A program made the position numbers and the translations under genes. From Pseudopyrenochaeta lycopersici (lineage: Eukaryota; Ascomycota; Dothideomycetes; Pleosporales; Pseudopyrenochaetaceae), in contig NHZP01000032.1 in assembly GCA_003313425.1 (NCBI GenBank), forward strand, positions 62,001 through 126,000: DNA of 64,000 bases, in the 5' to 3' direction. Below, piece after piece: positions 51,025-60,117 of this stretch. Numbering within the stretch: position 1 is the stretch's first letter; each line of letters opens with the position of its first letter. A model generated the notes under the pieces. That model was not told where the DNA came from, did not search any database, and worked only from the letters and a program-made list of their open reading frames with translations.

Positions 51025-51419
51025 TGTTACGAATAGGAAGTAGGAAGGCGGCGGTTATAAGGATAAGGGAAGAGGTACAGACAGCTAGCGAGGAGACTAA
51101 GCCTCTAAACTAACTAATAACGCTAGGATTACGTAATCTTAGGAAACTCACGCTAAGACGGACTATGTCCTATAGGACAGAGATAAACCTAGAAATCCTA
51201 GAGGGGGCCTTATAGGAATCCTATAAGATAATTATGTATATAGACTCGCATAATGTGGCCCTACAGCATATTATAATTAACTTAAGATAATCTATAAGTA
51301 TACTACTATTTAATACTTCTACCTTTAACCTAGCCTGCACATCTATAGAATACTCTAAAGATATCCACTAGTTAACACCAGTTGCTTTATATTGTAACCA
51401 CTTGACTAGATCTTTAACA
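51025..51419 (+). repeat. 3' LTR of Gypsy element F (type C)
   Basis: TGTTACGAATAGGAAG to TAGATCTTTAACA, preceded by the purine tract AGAAGGGAGGATAG. Confidence 0.9.
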
Positions 51420-51424
51420 CTAGC

Positions 51425-52454
51425 CTGCATAAAGCTAGTAATAGAAGCTGCCCTAAATATAAGAGACTGCTAGATAAAGCGAACCCTCCCTAACATATCT
51501 AGAAAGTTTAAAGTACTTTAAGTAAACGTAAGGAAAATACGCAAAGCGTAACACAGTATTATAAACAATTATAACCTTAAAGGCTTCAGCCTACTTCTTA
51601 TTTTAGAACTATACTTATTCTATAACTAAGACAGAGAATATAAGACAGCCCCTTAGATACTATTCCTTTTAGAGCACTCTAAAGGGAACCTACAACCTAG
51701 AGCTATGCTCTAGGTACATAAAAATATTACTACATAACTAGTATTAACTAGATCTACTAATATAGCGGCACTTCTAATTAAGTTAGAGACTGGACCCCTA
51801 CTCGCTATTTTAGTCTATATCCTGATTAAATTAGACCTAGAGGACAATAAACTAAACAGCAGGCTTAACATAATTCAGATAATAATTAAGACCGTCCGCC
51901 GCAATTATAGTAGACGGGTCAAACTGCTAATCGCTAGGGACTTTAACAGGCACAACCAGCTCTGGGGTGGTAATGCGGTAGCAACTTCTCCCCGTCAAGG
52001 AGAAGGCGAACCTATCATCTAACTCATATCCGAATTTAATCTTCAATATCCACTCCCTAGGGGAACCGAAACATAGCTCTCCTACAGTGGAGAGCACAAT
52101 TCAACCATTGACTTGATCCTCGTGACCCAGGAACTCGCGTCAGAAGTACAGGGGTGCACGACGGACATGACGGCACATGGTTCTGACCACATAGCTATCT
52201 GTACGGAATTCTCCATTAATCTTGTACACAGGAGAGGACTACTAAGGAAGCTCTAGAAGAAAGCACAATAGGACTTAATAAGGAAAGGAGTCACTAAAGC
52301 GCTAAAGCTTCGCCTACAGCTATAAAACCCCAGTGACGTCGACGAATACTGCCAGTTCATTACTGAATGCGTGGGGCCAACAATCGAGAAACACGTCCTA
52401 GTAGCCAGGCCATCACAATATACGAAGAGATGGTGGACGGAAGACTTGGCGCTG
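51425..52454 (+). pseudogene. LINE continuation: end of ORF1 zinc knuckles and ORF2 endonuclease, RIPed, truncated
   Basis: It resumes ORF1 in frame (HKASNRSCPKYKRL). From about 51680 it shows an endonuclease/exonuclease/phosphatase-type domain: TGPLLAILVYILIKLD (about 51790), then LLIARDFNRHNQLWGGNAV (about 51930; GDFN in the family). Next come SGEHNSTIDLILVTQELASE (about 52090), TAHGSDHIAICTEFSI (about 52170) and KRWWTEDLA near 52430. The segment 52080-52220 is hardly RIPed and nearly identical to 40560-40660. The LINE breaks off at about 52454, before the reverse transcriptase. Confidence 0.82.
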
Positions 52455-52574
52455 TCGGCGACTTGAAGACTCTGGACGATTCATGGCCGGACGATTCACG
52501 CCTTGAAATGTTTTAAAGCCTACGAGCCTTCATTATATACCATCACAATCACAAAATTATCACAGCATCACATT

Positions 52575-53615
52575 ATGTTGAAACTACAAGTTCTTATTAT
52601 TGGCTGCGGCGCCGTCGGCTTATTGCAAGGCTACTACCTATCTGCAGGCGCAGACATCACCTACCTGGTGCGCCCTGGACGCAAATCAGCTTTTACTAGT
52701 CCTAAACAGCTCTACTCCTACAAAGATAATGAACTCTACACCTTCTCTAACTATTAGCTGATTGAGTCTCTTAGTAAGATCTCTGGAGAAACCTTTATAT
52801 TTGTGTTTAATATACTTGACGGAAACACTGCACGTTCGGAAGGCGGTATTGCAATAATTACTGCTGTAGGTGACTTTCTAAATAAGAAGCAAAATAAGGA
52901 TTACTTTGTAATCTACGCTGCTATTGGACTAGATATCGAAGAGCACTATGCTTGCACTATGCGCGTTGCACCTACCTGTCTGTTCGCTGGAGTAAGTATG
53001 CTGGTGCACTAACCCACGACTCGCATCTTGTTACTAGAAACAGCGGACAAAGGTAAGGTTGCTAAAGTGGATCTGCTGTTCGCATACCTAGAGCTAAAAA
53101 CTAGATTCCTCGCCTTTAACACCTAGCCTTAGCTCGTTAAGAAGCTTAAAGCTATCTACAACGCTAATAGCAAGTTGAACGTCTAGAGCGTACCCGCGTT
53201 TGTTGCGCTATAGTTCATACTTGTAAACATGTTGCACTTTGTTACCTGGAACGTTGATAGGTAGACACCTTTTAAACAGTTTCGTGCTAACACGGAGTTA
53301 TAGTCCCTTATGATCCGCGCACAAACGGAAATCCTGACTCTACTACGTTTTGGATAGACTAGCTGGCTGCTATCGTTTGTGGTTAAGAGCTGGGCTGCAG
53401 AAAAGCTTAACACTCTACTTATTAAGGGAGCAAAGCTAATAAAACTTAAGGAGTTTAATGCTTTCTACTATGGAGGAAAGGTAGTAAAGTAGGATATTTG
53501 AACATTAGAGGATGTTCTAAGGGAGGGAGAGAGAACAGGTAGGAAGATGACTGTATTGAGGGAACTTGTCAGAAGGGGGCAGGAGAGGGAGAGGGAGAAG
53601 GCTAGTAGGAAGTAA
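52575..53615 (+). pseudogene. Ketopantoate reductase-like (PanE/ApbA) gene, RIP-degraded
   Basis: One frame of 347 codons from ATG 52575 to TAA 53613-53615 contains only TAG/TAA stops at likely Gln/Trp positions and no frameshift. The N-terminus LKLQVLIIGCGAVGLLQGYY (residues 2-21) is a Rossmann NAD(P)-binding motif (GxGxxG-like), followed by VRPGRKSAF. The C-terminal part LIKGAKLIKLKEFNAFYYGG, then KVVK-DI-TLEDVLREGERTGRKM, fits the C-terminal helices of fungal ketopantoate-reductase-like proteins. Functional members reduce 2-dehydropantoate for pantothenate synthesis, though fungi carry several paralogues of unclear role. This copy is inactive. RIP here implies it was duplicated or hit by spread from neighbouring repeats. 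Confidence 0.75.
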
Positions 53616-53998
53616 GAGGAGAGATTAACGTACCTTATAGTTGAGTCGGCTAACCGGTCTGCGCGTTCTCCGCGTTCGTCTCTACCTTCTTTAACTATCG
53701 CTACTCCTGTCGAACGTCTCTCTTCATCACTCTTGGTCTTTCTCACCCCGCCCCAACTCATAGGACTGCGAGCGACCTGCGTGCGCGTTTGTCGCTGCGG
53801 CAAATCATTAGCGGCACATACAAGGGGGCTGCATGTTCGGACTGGTTTTGCCACCAGATTCGATAAGTCATGGTTTAAGGTAGTAAACGAGAAGATTCCG
53901 CAGCTGGAATCGGATGTCAATGTTTCTAATATTCTGTATAAGACCTGAGTTTATATGCCCAAGGACTGACTTCGCATTATTTCATTCTCTCTACAAGG
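53616..53998. other. Intergenic; no supported gene
   Basis: Composition returns to normal. An open frame 53733-53948 (+) lies here but has no recognised domain. Confidence 0.4.
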
Positions 53999-54394
53999 CT
54001 ACAGATTGATATCAGCCTGATCCCAAAGCACCCCGTAGATAACCTTGATTTTCCCACCCTTGACAATAATATGGTCTGAGCCCTCCAGAAGCGTCTTTCC
54101 CTTGGGCCCGTACGTCCATGCGACAACCACAAGATCCTGCACCTGCTTTACCGGCCCGACAGTCTTGAACTCCCAGTCAACGTTCCTATCCTGTATTTTC
54201 TGGATATGCTTGTCGATGGCGTTGTGGCCCTTGACAGTCACGCCGCAAGGCTCCTCAAGTACTCCGTCTTCATGATATAACGCTGTAATTGCCTCGCGAC
54301 GCGAAACAGGGTCGCAGTTGCCGAAGATGTTAAAGAGGTTGCCGTGAGCGAGCTCTACCGCTCGTCGCTGAGCTGGTGTCGGTTCCATCGGCAA
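53999..54394 (-). CDS. NTF2-like/SnoaL-like fold protein
   Basis: Intact single-exon frame of 131 residues on the - strand, from ATG 54392-54394 to a stop at 53999. The pattern is that of a small NTF2-like/SnoaL-like alpha+beta cone: N-terminal helix (PAQRRAVELAHGNLFNIF), then REAITALYHEDGVLEEPCG, VKGHNAIDKHIQKIQ, DWEFKTVGPVKQVQDLVVVA, WTYGPKG, and a final strand GGKIKVIYGVLWDQA. The length is typical for the family. Members include isomerases, dehydratases and ligand-binding proteins; the substrate cannot be told from sequence. No signal peptide or membrane segment, so cytosolic. Not RIPed, codon use normal. Neighbours (a RIPed PanE relic and a LINE fragment) give no functional hint. Confidence 0.72.
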   Translation of the reverse strand: MPMEPTPAQRRAVELAHGNLFNIFGNCDPVSRREAITALYHEDGVLEEPCGVTVKGHNAIDKHIQKIQDRNVDWEFKTVGPVKQVQDLVVVAWTYGPKGKTLLEGSDHIIVKGGKIKVIYGVLWDQADINL

Positions 54395-54629
54395 TTATGG
54401 ATCGTGTTGGCTTCGGGAGCGTGGAAAGACGAGATGTTTAAAATGGTGAAAATGCTCCTGAGTATACACATTGGAAATAGAGGGTTTGGGTCCTTATATT
54501 CGAGGTCTCATGTCTGATTTGTCATAATGCGGACTGAATCCGCGTTGTGCTTATCAAGAATAGGACCTTCAAACATGAGCCTCCTTTCTCGTGCGGACCC
54601 ATAAGGCACCTAGGCTAAGCACTGCGCTC
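54395..54629. promoter_or_regulatory. Upstream region of the NTF2-like gene
   Basis: Normal composition, no frame. The promoter of the antisense gene should lie here, but no clear TATA or CAAT element could be named. Confidence 0.25.
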
Positions 54630-54801
54630 GCTGAACACCTACTGGCGTAATAGGGCAAGAGCAGCACGGAGAGCGAACATGGTTGACCCACACCTCCAAC
54701 ACATGACAGAAACCTATCGGAAGAGATACCACGACGCCATCAGAAATCAAAGGAAGACTCACTGGCAGGACTTTGTTGCTGAATCTCGGAACATCTGGGA
54801 C
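54630..54801 (+). mobile_element. Non-RIPed LINE ORF2 fragment (about 170 bp)
   Basis: Matches, base for base apart from RIP-type changes, the antisense LINE at about 40160-40330. The encoded peptide TETYRKRYHDAIRNQRKTHW is the segment between endonuclease and reverse transcriptase. Homology starts near ACCTACTGGCG and stops at GGGACATAG. It gives the pre-RIP version of that stretch (CAA where the other copy has TAA). The longer open frame 54679-55008 runs out of it into unrelated sequence and is not a real gene. Confidence 0.82.
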
Positions 54802-55782
54802 ATAGGCCTTCATCTATTCGCGACTAATGTCCTAGAAAATCAAGCCGCACAGGAGCAAACAGCAACTGCGTCAGCCCCAATTCCAGGTCACAACTTCATC
54901 ATGCCGGATTTAACAGGGACCAAATTGAATTGGAAGATGAATAGATATGATTTTAATAATTGCTCTAGTGGCTATGATACAATATCTCTAAGCTCTTGTT
55001 TGTGCTAAGGGCAGATATCATTCAGTGGAATAATGCCAAGTAATACGATGGCTTTGTTGGAGTTACGTGGACGCCCAGTGAGGGGAGCCGGCGGAATCTC
55101 AAACACTAATTTACCCATCTTCCAATCCCAGCTCTTGAGGATTGCCTCACTTGCTAATCTCTCGCCTCTAATCTTGGTATTCAGGATAAGTATACTATGA
55201 CTCCTACGAGAATATGACTAGGCATTTGCACAAGTTCCACCCCTTTCGCATGTGAGTGTGCGTAATTGGGCTCGCCAAGCGGGTGTGCATTCCAGCTGCA
55301 GGCATATGTATGTAAAGAACAAAGCGATCTTGTCGTTGCCTGGTCCTTCTGTATGTAATATGTCATAGACTGTGGAAGAAAGAAGAGAGAACTGGAACCA
55401 CCGAATCCATTTGAAGAGCGAGGGGGTGGATAAATACCCGGACTCTGTATCTATCTTTCTCCACCTGTAACTCTCACACTCCAGCTTCGTGTGTCGCTAT
55501 TTGTTTCATTTGGAATCCAATTGCACTCCTGCTTTTTGATTTGACCTTGTAAGACATTTCTTCCGGTATCGACTCTCTCGTGCAGCATTCACATTGTGGC
55601 CAACTAGCTGCAAGGCCCCTACTCTTATCTCGGCCAGTATTCTTACTAGGTAAGCCATAAAGCATCCCCCACCCCTATAGCAAGATCCTCACTCTCCTAT
55701 TTCTACCTCGATAGCAATCCCTCCTCACCAACCTCTACCTTAATCCGCCAATCAGCCCTCGTATTAGCGCCTACACAACATC
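54802..55782. other. Intergenic region and promoter of the membrane-protein gene
   Basis: Normal composition. 54810-55008 stays open in frame but matches nothing I know. A TATA-like GGATAAATACCC near 55428 lies about 350 bp before the downstream ATG, followed by a pyrimidine-rich stretch (about 55680-55760), as in fungal promoters. Confidence 0.45.
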
Positions 55783-56427
55783 ATGGTTCAGCCCTCGAGT
55801 TGTAACGCAAGCAACAAAGGGGGCAACAATGATGAAAAAGAGCGCGAGCGCATCGTCAGCTGGTGGAAAAATTTCCTCGAAACCGTCATAATCGTCTGCA
55901 CATTCGGCGGCTCGATAACCTTCTCCGTTATCATGCAAGAAATCGCCAATCCTTCACACCCGAATCCCGAAAACCCTGCTAGGCGCGCCAGGTACGACAG
56001 TGAGAAAGTGCGAAAATTTCTGGCTGTAGGGTGGGTCTTATTCGTGTGTAACTTAGGAATCTGCTGCTTGCTCTCCGGACTTGTGCGCTTTTACGAGGCC
56101 AAGATACGGAAGAGCTGGAAGCAGGGCATACAGTTATGCTGGGGCATACAGTGCTGTGGGATCACGTGGGAGTGGCTTCTACACATATGTTCATTCCTTA
56201 TTAACGGGCTTTTGATCGCTGCGTTTGCGGTTCTCTCTGTGGCCGTCGTTGCATACGTCGAACCGGTGGGATGGGCCGGCTTAGCGCTTACCATGGTGTG
56301 GGGTTTGGCCGTTATCGTTATTTGGTTCGTGCAGTGTTGTGAGATACACTCTGCCAGTACTTTGATTTTGCACAAGGAAAGGCGCGGCCCAATTTACTTC
56401 AATGATTTGTACAATAAGATATCTTAG
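55783..56427 (+). CDS. Four-helix integral membrane protein of unknown function
   Basis: Intact single-exon gene, 214 residues. It has a hydrophilic, charged N-terminus (residues 1-30, Lys/Glu-rich) and then four hydrophobic segments: about 31-52 (ETVIIVCTFGGSITFSVIMQ), 79-103 (FLAVGWVLFVCNLGICCLLS), 128-155 (LHICSFLINGLLIAAFAVLS) and 160-185 (AGLALTMVWGLAVIVIWFVQ). A short polar tail ends YFNDLYNKIS. Cys are clustered around the membrane edges. The layout resembles small fungal four-TM proteins of unknown role; no transport or catalytic motif is visible. The ATG follows a pyrimidine-rich leader and has ACATC just upstream. Codon use is normal with no RIP. It probably resides in an internal or plasma membrane. 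Confidence 0.82.
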   Translation: MVQPSSCNASNKGGNNDEKERERIVSWWKNFLETVIIVCTFGGSITFSVIMQEIANPSHPNPENPARRARYDSEKVRKFLAVGWVLFVCNLGICCLLSGLVRFYEAKIRKSWKQGIQLCWGIQCCGITWEWLLHICSFLINGLLIAAFAVLSVAVVAYVEPVGWAGLALTMVWGLAVIVIWFVQCCEIHSASTLILHKERRGPIYFNDLYNKIS

Positions 56428-57034
56428 CATAGAAAGAAATCTTCGGGGTGAGGTGTTCACAAGCGTTTCAACATTTACAGCTGATCATATCACGAAAGCA
56501 ATGTCCATAAGGTGAAGGCAATGGAGTGCCGATACAGGCTGTCGGAAGCGTTGTTTCGCGACAGCCGTGAGAGGTACCGACCGTGAAACTCTTGTCCTAG
56601 ATAATGGCGTTGAAATCATCGTTGAGATCTGCAGCGATCGACCGTGTCAAACTGCTCTGCAGAGAGCTGCGAGAGATTTTGTAATGAATCGCGGAGAGGC
56701 TCATCGGAGACATTCGAATCGAAATCTGAGTGGTGATGTGGTCAACCATGACGACCTCGAAAAGATCATTTTCACTGTTCGGTTAACACCTACAGTGCGA
56801 CATGTTCAAACCTTCCATCTCATACAACCAAACTGCTTCTCTTCGAGAACAGGGGTTACCCATCGCGTGCCCACGGTTGCTCCGCTCGACCGCTAACAGC
56901 GAGGCCGTCGGCTGCCTATGTAATGTTCCAGTTGGAGAAAATCCTGAAGGTTTCAGGCAAGGCTGGCCGAGTAATGACCTCCAAGTCGATGTCGCAATGA
57001 TAGGATCTGGTGCCAACAAAGCCACCATAAGTTG
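56428..57034. other. Intergenic; open frames without recognised features
   Basis: Non-RIPed. The frames 56567-56896 (+) and 56802-57116 (+) overlap each other and the aquaporin remnant; neither has a recognised domain, so no gene is called. Confidence 0.4.
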
Positions 57035-57488
57035 TCAACACTGTAGCGCACATCTCTTTCTAATCCTCAGCAAAGTCCCCGCCAGAAACGTCCTGGCGGG
57101 GTTTACCAGTTCGTAATCGAAGAACTTGACAAATCTGTAATACCCAGCTACGACCGTGGCACCAAGGAACGGTCCGATCCAGTAGATCCAATGGTAGCCG
57201 ACGAACTGCGTGGAAGCAACAGCGGGACCGAAGCTTCGAGGTGGGTTCAGCGAGCCGCTGGTATAAAACACGCCTGTTCCCAGTTAGCCTCCGAACATGG
57301 AAAATGAGGTCTCAGACAGTATTGTGGTGATAGATTGACGTACCGCCCATCATAGCAACAAACAGCGCCAGACCAATTCCTATGGGCGCAATGAATGTAT
57401 CCTTGCTCTTCTCCGCGGCAAGCATAAGTACAACGAACACTAGCTCAGCTGTCATGAACATCTGCAGTGATGCACATGCGACGTGAAC
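57035..57488 (-). pseudogene. Aquaporin/aquaglyceroporin, 3' part only
   Basis: Two exons on the - strand, 57488-57344 and 57273-57035, separated by a 70-nt intron (GTACGT...CAG). They encode the second half of a MIP-family channel: LQMFMTAELVFVVLMLAAEK (TM4), TFIAPIGIGLALFVAMMGG (TM5), then TSGSLNPPRSFGPAV, the second pore loop with NPP in place of the usual NPA, and YHWIYWIGPFLGATVVAGYY (TM6). The first half and its NPA motif are absent upstream although an acceptor-like TAG precedes exon 57488. Near the C-terminus, VNPARTFLAGTLL becomes a more family-like acidic tail ending in stop 57062-57060 if read one frame over, so a 1-base indel is likely. Probably a broken gene, or one with a diverged N-terminal half not recognised. 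Confidence 0.7.
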
Positions 57489-57961
57489 CTACATCAATCG
57501 AAAGGATATTGCCGACACGATGTCACGTTATTATTATATACGTTCGATTTCGGTTCCATTTCCATTTCGATTCCAGCTATTAATAGCGCATTTCCAAAGC
57601 CAGAACGGGTCCCACGATGACGTCAAAGGAACATTATCTAATGGAGTCACCCATCCTCCTCCTTCCCTCCTCCATCCTCCCAAGAACTATTACCTCTCCT
57701 TCTTAGGTGATGATACTATGGTGATGAATTCGATGATTGCAAATGCACTTGAGTTCCGGAAGCTTCTCATAGAATGCTGTAGTGGTGAAGCGAATCTCAT
57801 CGACCACATATTCCTTGCAGGTATAACGAGAACATTTTCCGGGCTAGTCTACGCATTAGCTACCCGTTTGTTGCAAGCGTAAGGAACTGACCATTTGGTG
57901 CTCCGTCTCACTCGTTACTTCTTGGTGAGTAAACGAAGTTGCTATACACCCTCGCTGTCGG
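57489..57961. other. Intergenic; no clear gene
   Basis: Should hold the 5' exons of the aquaporin if it were complete, but no NPA or helix-coding frame was found on the - strand. A + strand frame (57520-57882) has no features. Pyrimidine-rich stretch near 57650-57690. Confidence 0.4.
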
Positions 57962-59565
57962 TCATGACTTCTTGCGAACCGCTGCGGGCTCAGTCACTGA
58001 AGAGTTGGCGGACAGTGTAACCGATGAGTCTTCATGGAAAGAAGAAAGGCTTGTATACATCAACGTAGCAGGGAATTGCTGCATGCCCTCAGCATTTGTC
58101 GAAGTAATAAGCGATACCTTAGCTCGTTTGGCGGTCGGTTGATGATCCTCTAAGAGGAGCTTTCGTTTCAATAGCTAAAAGGAACTATTATCTAGATGTA
58201 AATAATCCTTTTTCACCTTCCTATATTCCTGCTCTTTACTCTCCCTTTTCTCTAGGCTACTACTAGAGCTAATTATGTAATTTATAGAATATATTAGGTA
58301 GTCTAGATTAGAGTATGTTGGTTTAAGCTTCTCGAGCTAATTTCTGTTTTCGCTCTTAATCTCCTGCAGTATTTCTATGCTCTTCCTTGCTAATTCTTGC
58401 AGCTCGCTAAAGCTAACTGTATCTTTAAACGTACAGTCTTAGTAGATCTTCTGCACCTAAGGAAATTATAGAGCATAATACCTAGTATTAGCTAGTTTGT
58501 TAAAGCTAGCACCTATTACATCCGCGATAAAGAGTCGCTTAAATAAGTTAGTTAGCTAAGGCAGCTTCCCTTATTCTACCCTAACGTTAAGCTTAGGAGT
58601 AAAGAGAGAAAAAGGTATTTCTTAGAAGTATCTAAGTCTATTAAGAAAAAGAATATCCTCTTTAGCTATACTATACTAGCCTACCTTATTAATAACGCGA
58701 AATATTAGCTTAATATTAAAATAGTAAACTTAGTCCTTATTCTCTAGGCATCTAATATAAAATAATATCTACTACAGCTTCCTTATCCTAAGTTCTTATT
58801 TATCTATTAGATTACAGCAGCTACCTATAATAGTAAAATTAGTAGTATCTCCTAGCTCTTAGATATAGTCTTTTTTTAACTTAATAAATTTATTATTTCT
58901 AGAGAATAAGTAGTATAGTTTATCTTATCCTTTTAGTACTAGGCCTTCCTATTACTATATAATAGCTTAAGAGAATACCTTATAAAGCTATTAGAGGGTA
59001 TAGTAAAAAGAGAAATTAATATTCTTATAGCTACTAATAGCTGCTTAGCTAGGAATATAGTAGACTAGTAAGTAAAGTTACTGCTAGCGCGTATTATAAG
59101 TATATATTATATAAAAAGTATTATTATATATAAGTAGATTATAAAATATAATTATAAGATACTTATTAATATTAGAAAGTAAGTCTTCCTAAGTTCTAAG
59201 GAATTAGCTAGATTATAATATATACTTATAGATCTTATGGAAGAGTTTAATCTACTTACTATAATTATTCTAGACTAGTAGCTCTCTCTCTAGAATATAT
59301 TACTTCTTAATCTTATACTCTACTAAGCTAAGCCTTAGGTAATCTTATAGTATGTTATATAGGCCTATCTAATCTTCTATTAAGTCTCTTCTACTTTTAG
59401 AGAAGATTTTAATATAATTCCTCCTCTTATTTAGGTTAATATATACTTAATAGTATTCTCTATTATACTTTTACTTAACACTTATACGTCTACCCTTTAC
59501 TAGTTAACAGTAATACTTAATACTTCTAGCCTTATTGTGCGCTGTTTATGTAATTATAACTCTAA
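57962..59565 (-). pseudogene. Fungal ATP-dependent DNA ligase, RIP-degraded (copy 2)
   Basis: Read on the - strand through stops, it shows nucleotidyl-transferase motifs in order. A KYNREYYQVYINL segment (about 59460) corresponds to motif I KxDG, with Asp to Asn and Gly to Arg. IKIFSKSRRDL (about 59405) is motif III. EGLVLKG (about 58945) is motif IV, and FIKLKKDYIQELGDTTNFTI (about 58885) is motif V. The OB-fold part follows (IADVIGASFNKLANTRYYAL about 58510; FKDTVSFSELQELARKSIEI about 58410), then a Lys/Ser-rich tail ending ...TEPAAVRKKS at 57962. The last about 200 bp are not RIPed. Ligases seal nicks via a Lys-AMP intermediate; this copy is dead. The N-terminal DNA-binding domain is missing and the sequence switches to an unrelated gene fragment at about 59567. 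Confidence 0.78.
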
Positions 59566-59579
59566 TTTAAGGCTTTAGG

Positions 59580-59853
59580 CTACGTGCGGATTTGTCTCTG
59601 AGCGAGAGTTCGACAGCTATCGTTAGCTGGGCGGGAATCTGCCGTATCGAGGTTGCAGACGCGATCCACTGCGCCCTGACCATGGGGAGGGAAGAGAAGA
59701 CGGCAAGATGGGAAAGCTTAAACAAGCGCGTACAACAGTTTACGAGCAAGAGATGGGGTGAGGCGTTCTTGGAATCGTTGAAGAATTCCGGTCATGCTTC
59801 GCGCGATGGCGTTGTGAATGGTACGGCCGGCTGTGCGAGTGGCATGCTCGAAT
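59580..59853 (+). pseudogene. Fragment resembling the C-terminus of trehalose-6-phosphate synthase (GT20)
   Basis: The open frame reads VADAIHCALTMGREEKTARW then ESLNKRVQQFTSKRWGEAFL and ESLKN. This has the pattern at the end of GT20 glycosyltransferase domains (DAIxxALTMxxxEKxxRWxxLxxxVxxxTxxxWGxxFLxxL). Only about 60 residues are present; the catalytic domains are absent, the upstream side being RIPed ligase DNA. Not RIPed. The ATG at 59592 is inside the conserved region, so this is a fragment rather than a small gene. Family assignment is by eye and moderately sure. Confidence 0.55.
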
Positions 59854-60117
59854 AACGAGATCAGATGCTGCACGAATGACGATTCTTGCAATGCTTTTAG
59901 ATTTTATCTTAGCAGGACAGGAGTTCGTGAGAAGCTCGTTCTATCGGTTTCCCCTGCGTCGGTCAGGATGTCACGTTGCCTTCTGTGGAGAGTCCAAGCC
60001 ACTGACTATGATTGCAGCGTGTCATTGCTTGGGTAGCACAGTCTTGCAAATGGAAGTAAACATGGGCAGATGTAACTTTTAACACCCCGCTTGAGCTACT
60101 TTAGTGATGGCCTAATT
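59854..60117. other. Intergenic; no supported gene
   Basis: Normal composition. Overlapping + frames (59818-60036, 59876-60082) lack features. Confidence 0.4.

Larger units (their letters stand above)
44888..51419 (+). mobile_element. Ty3/Gypsy retrotransposon F (second family), full length, RIPed
   Basis: 6532 bp with CTAGC duplications (44883-44887 and 51420-51424). The LTRs are 44888-45282 and 51025-51419 (395 bp each). Through stops: gag from about 45300, zinc knuckle YYNYGKKEYFIKNY near 46095 (Cys/His to Tyr), protease near 47170, and RT at about 47700-48370 with IAYLDNILVYS near 48205 (YxDD in the family). RNase H is at about 48620-48990 and integrase at about 49230-49830 with CVPC, VIDFITDLPKS, SNRDKLFISNFW and TDRTEQTNRTLKQ-like segments. 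A basic/acidic tail runs to about 50500. It is less RIPed than E. It is inserted in the zinc-knuckle region of the LINE ORF1. Confidence 0.92.

Noticed and set aside
54679..55008. 109-codon + strand frame as a host gene
   Set aside because: Its first part is identical to a LINE ORF2 segment and the homology ends abruptly inside the frame.
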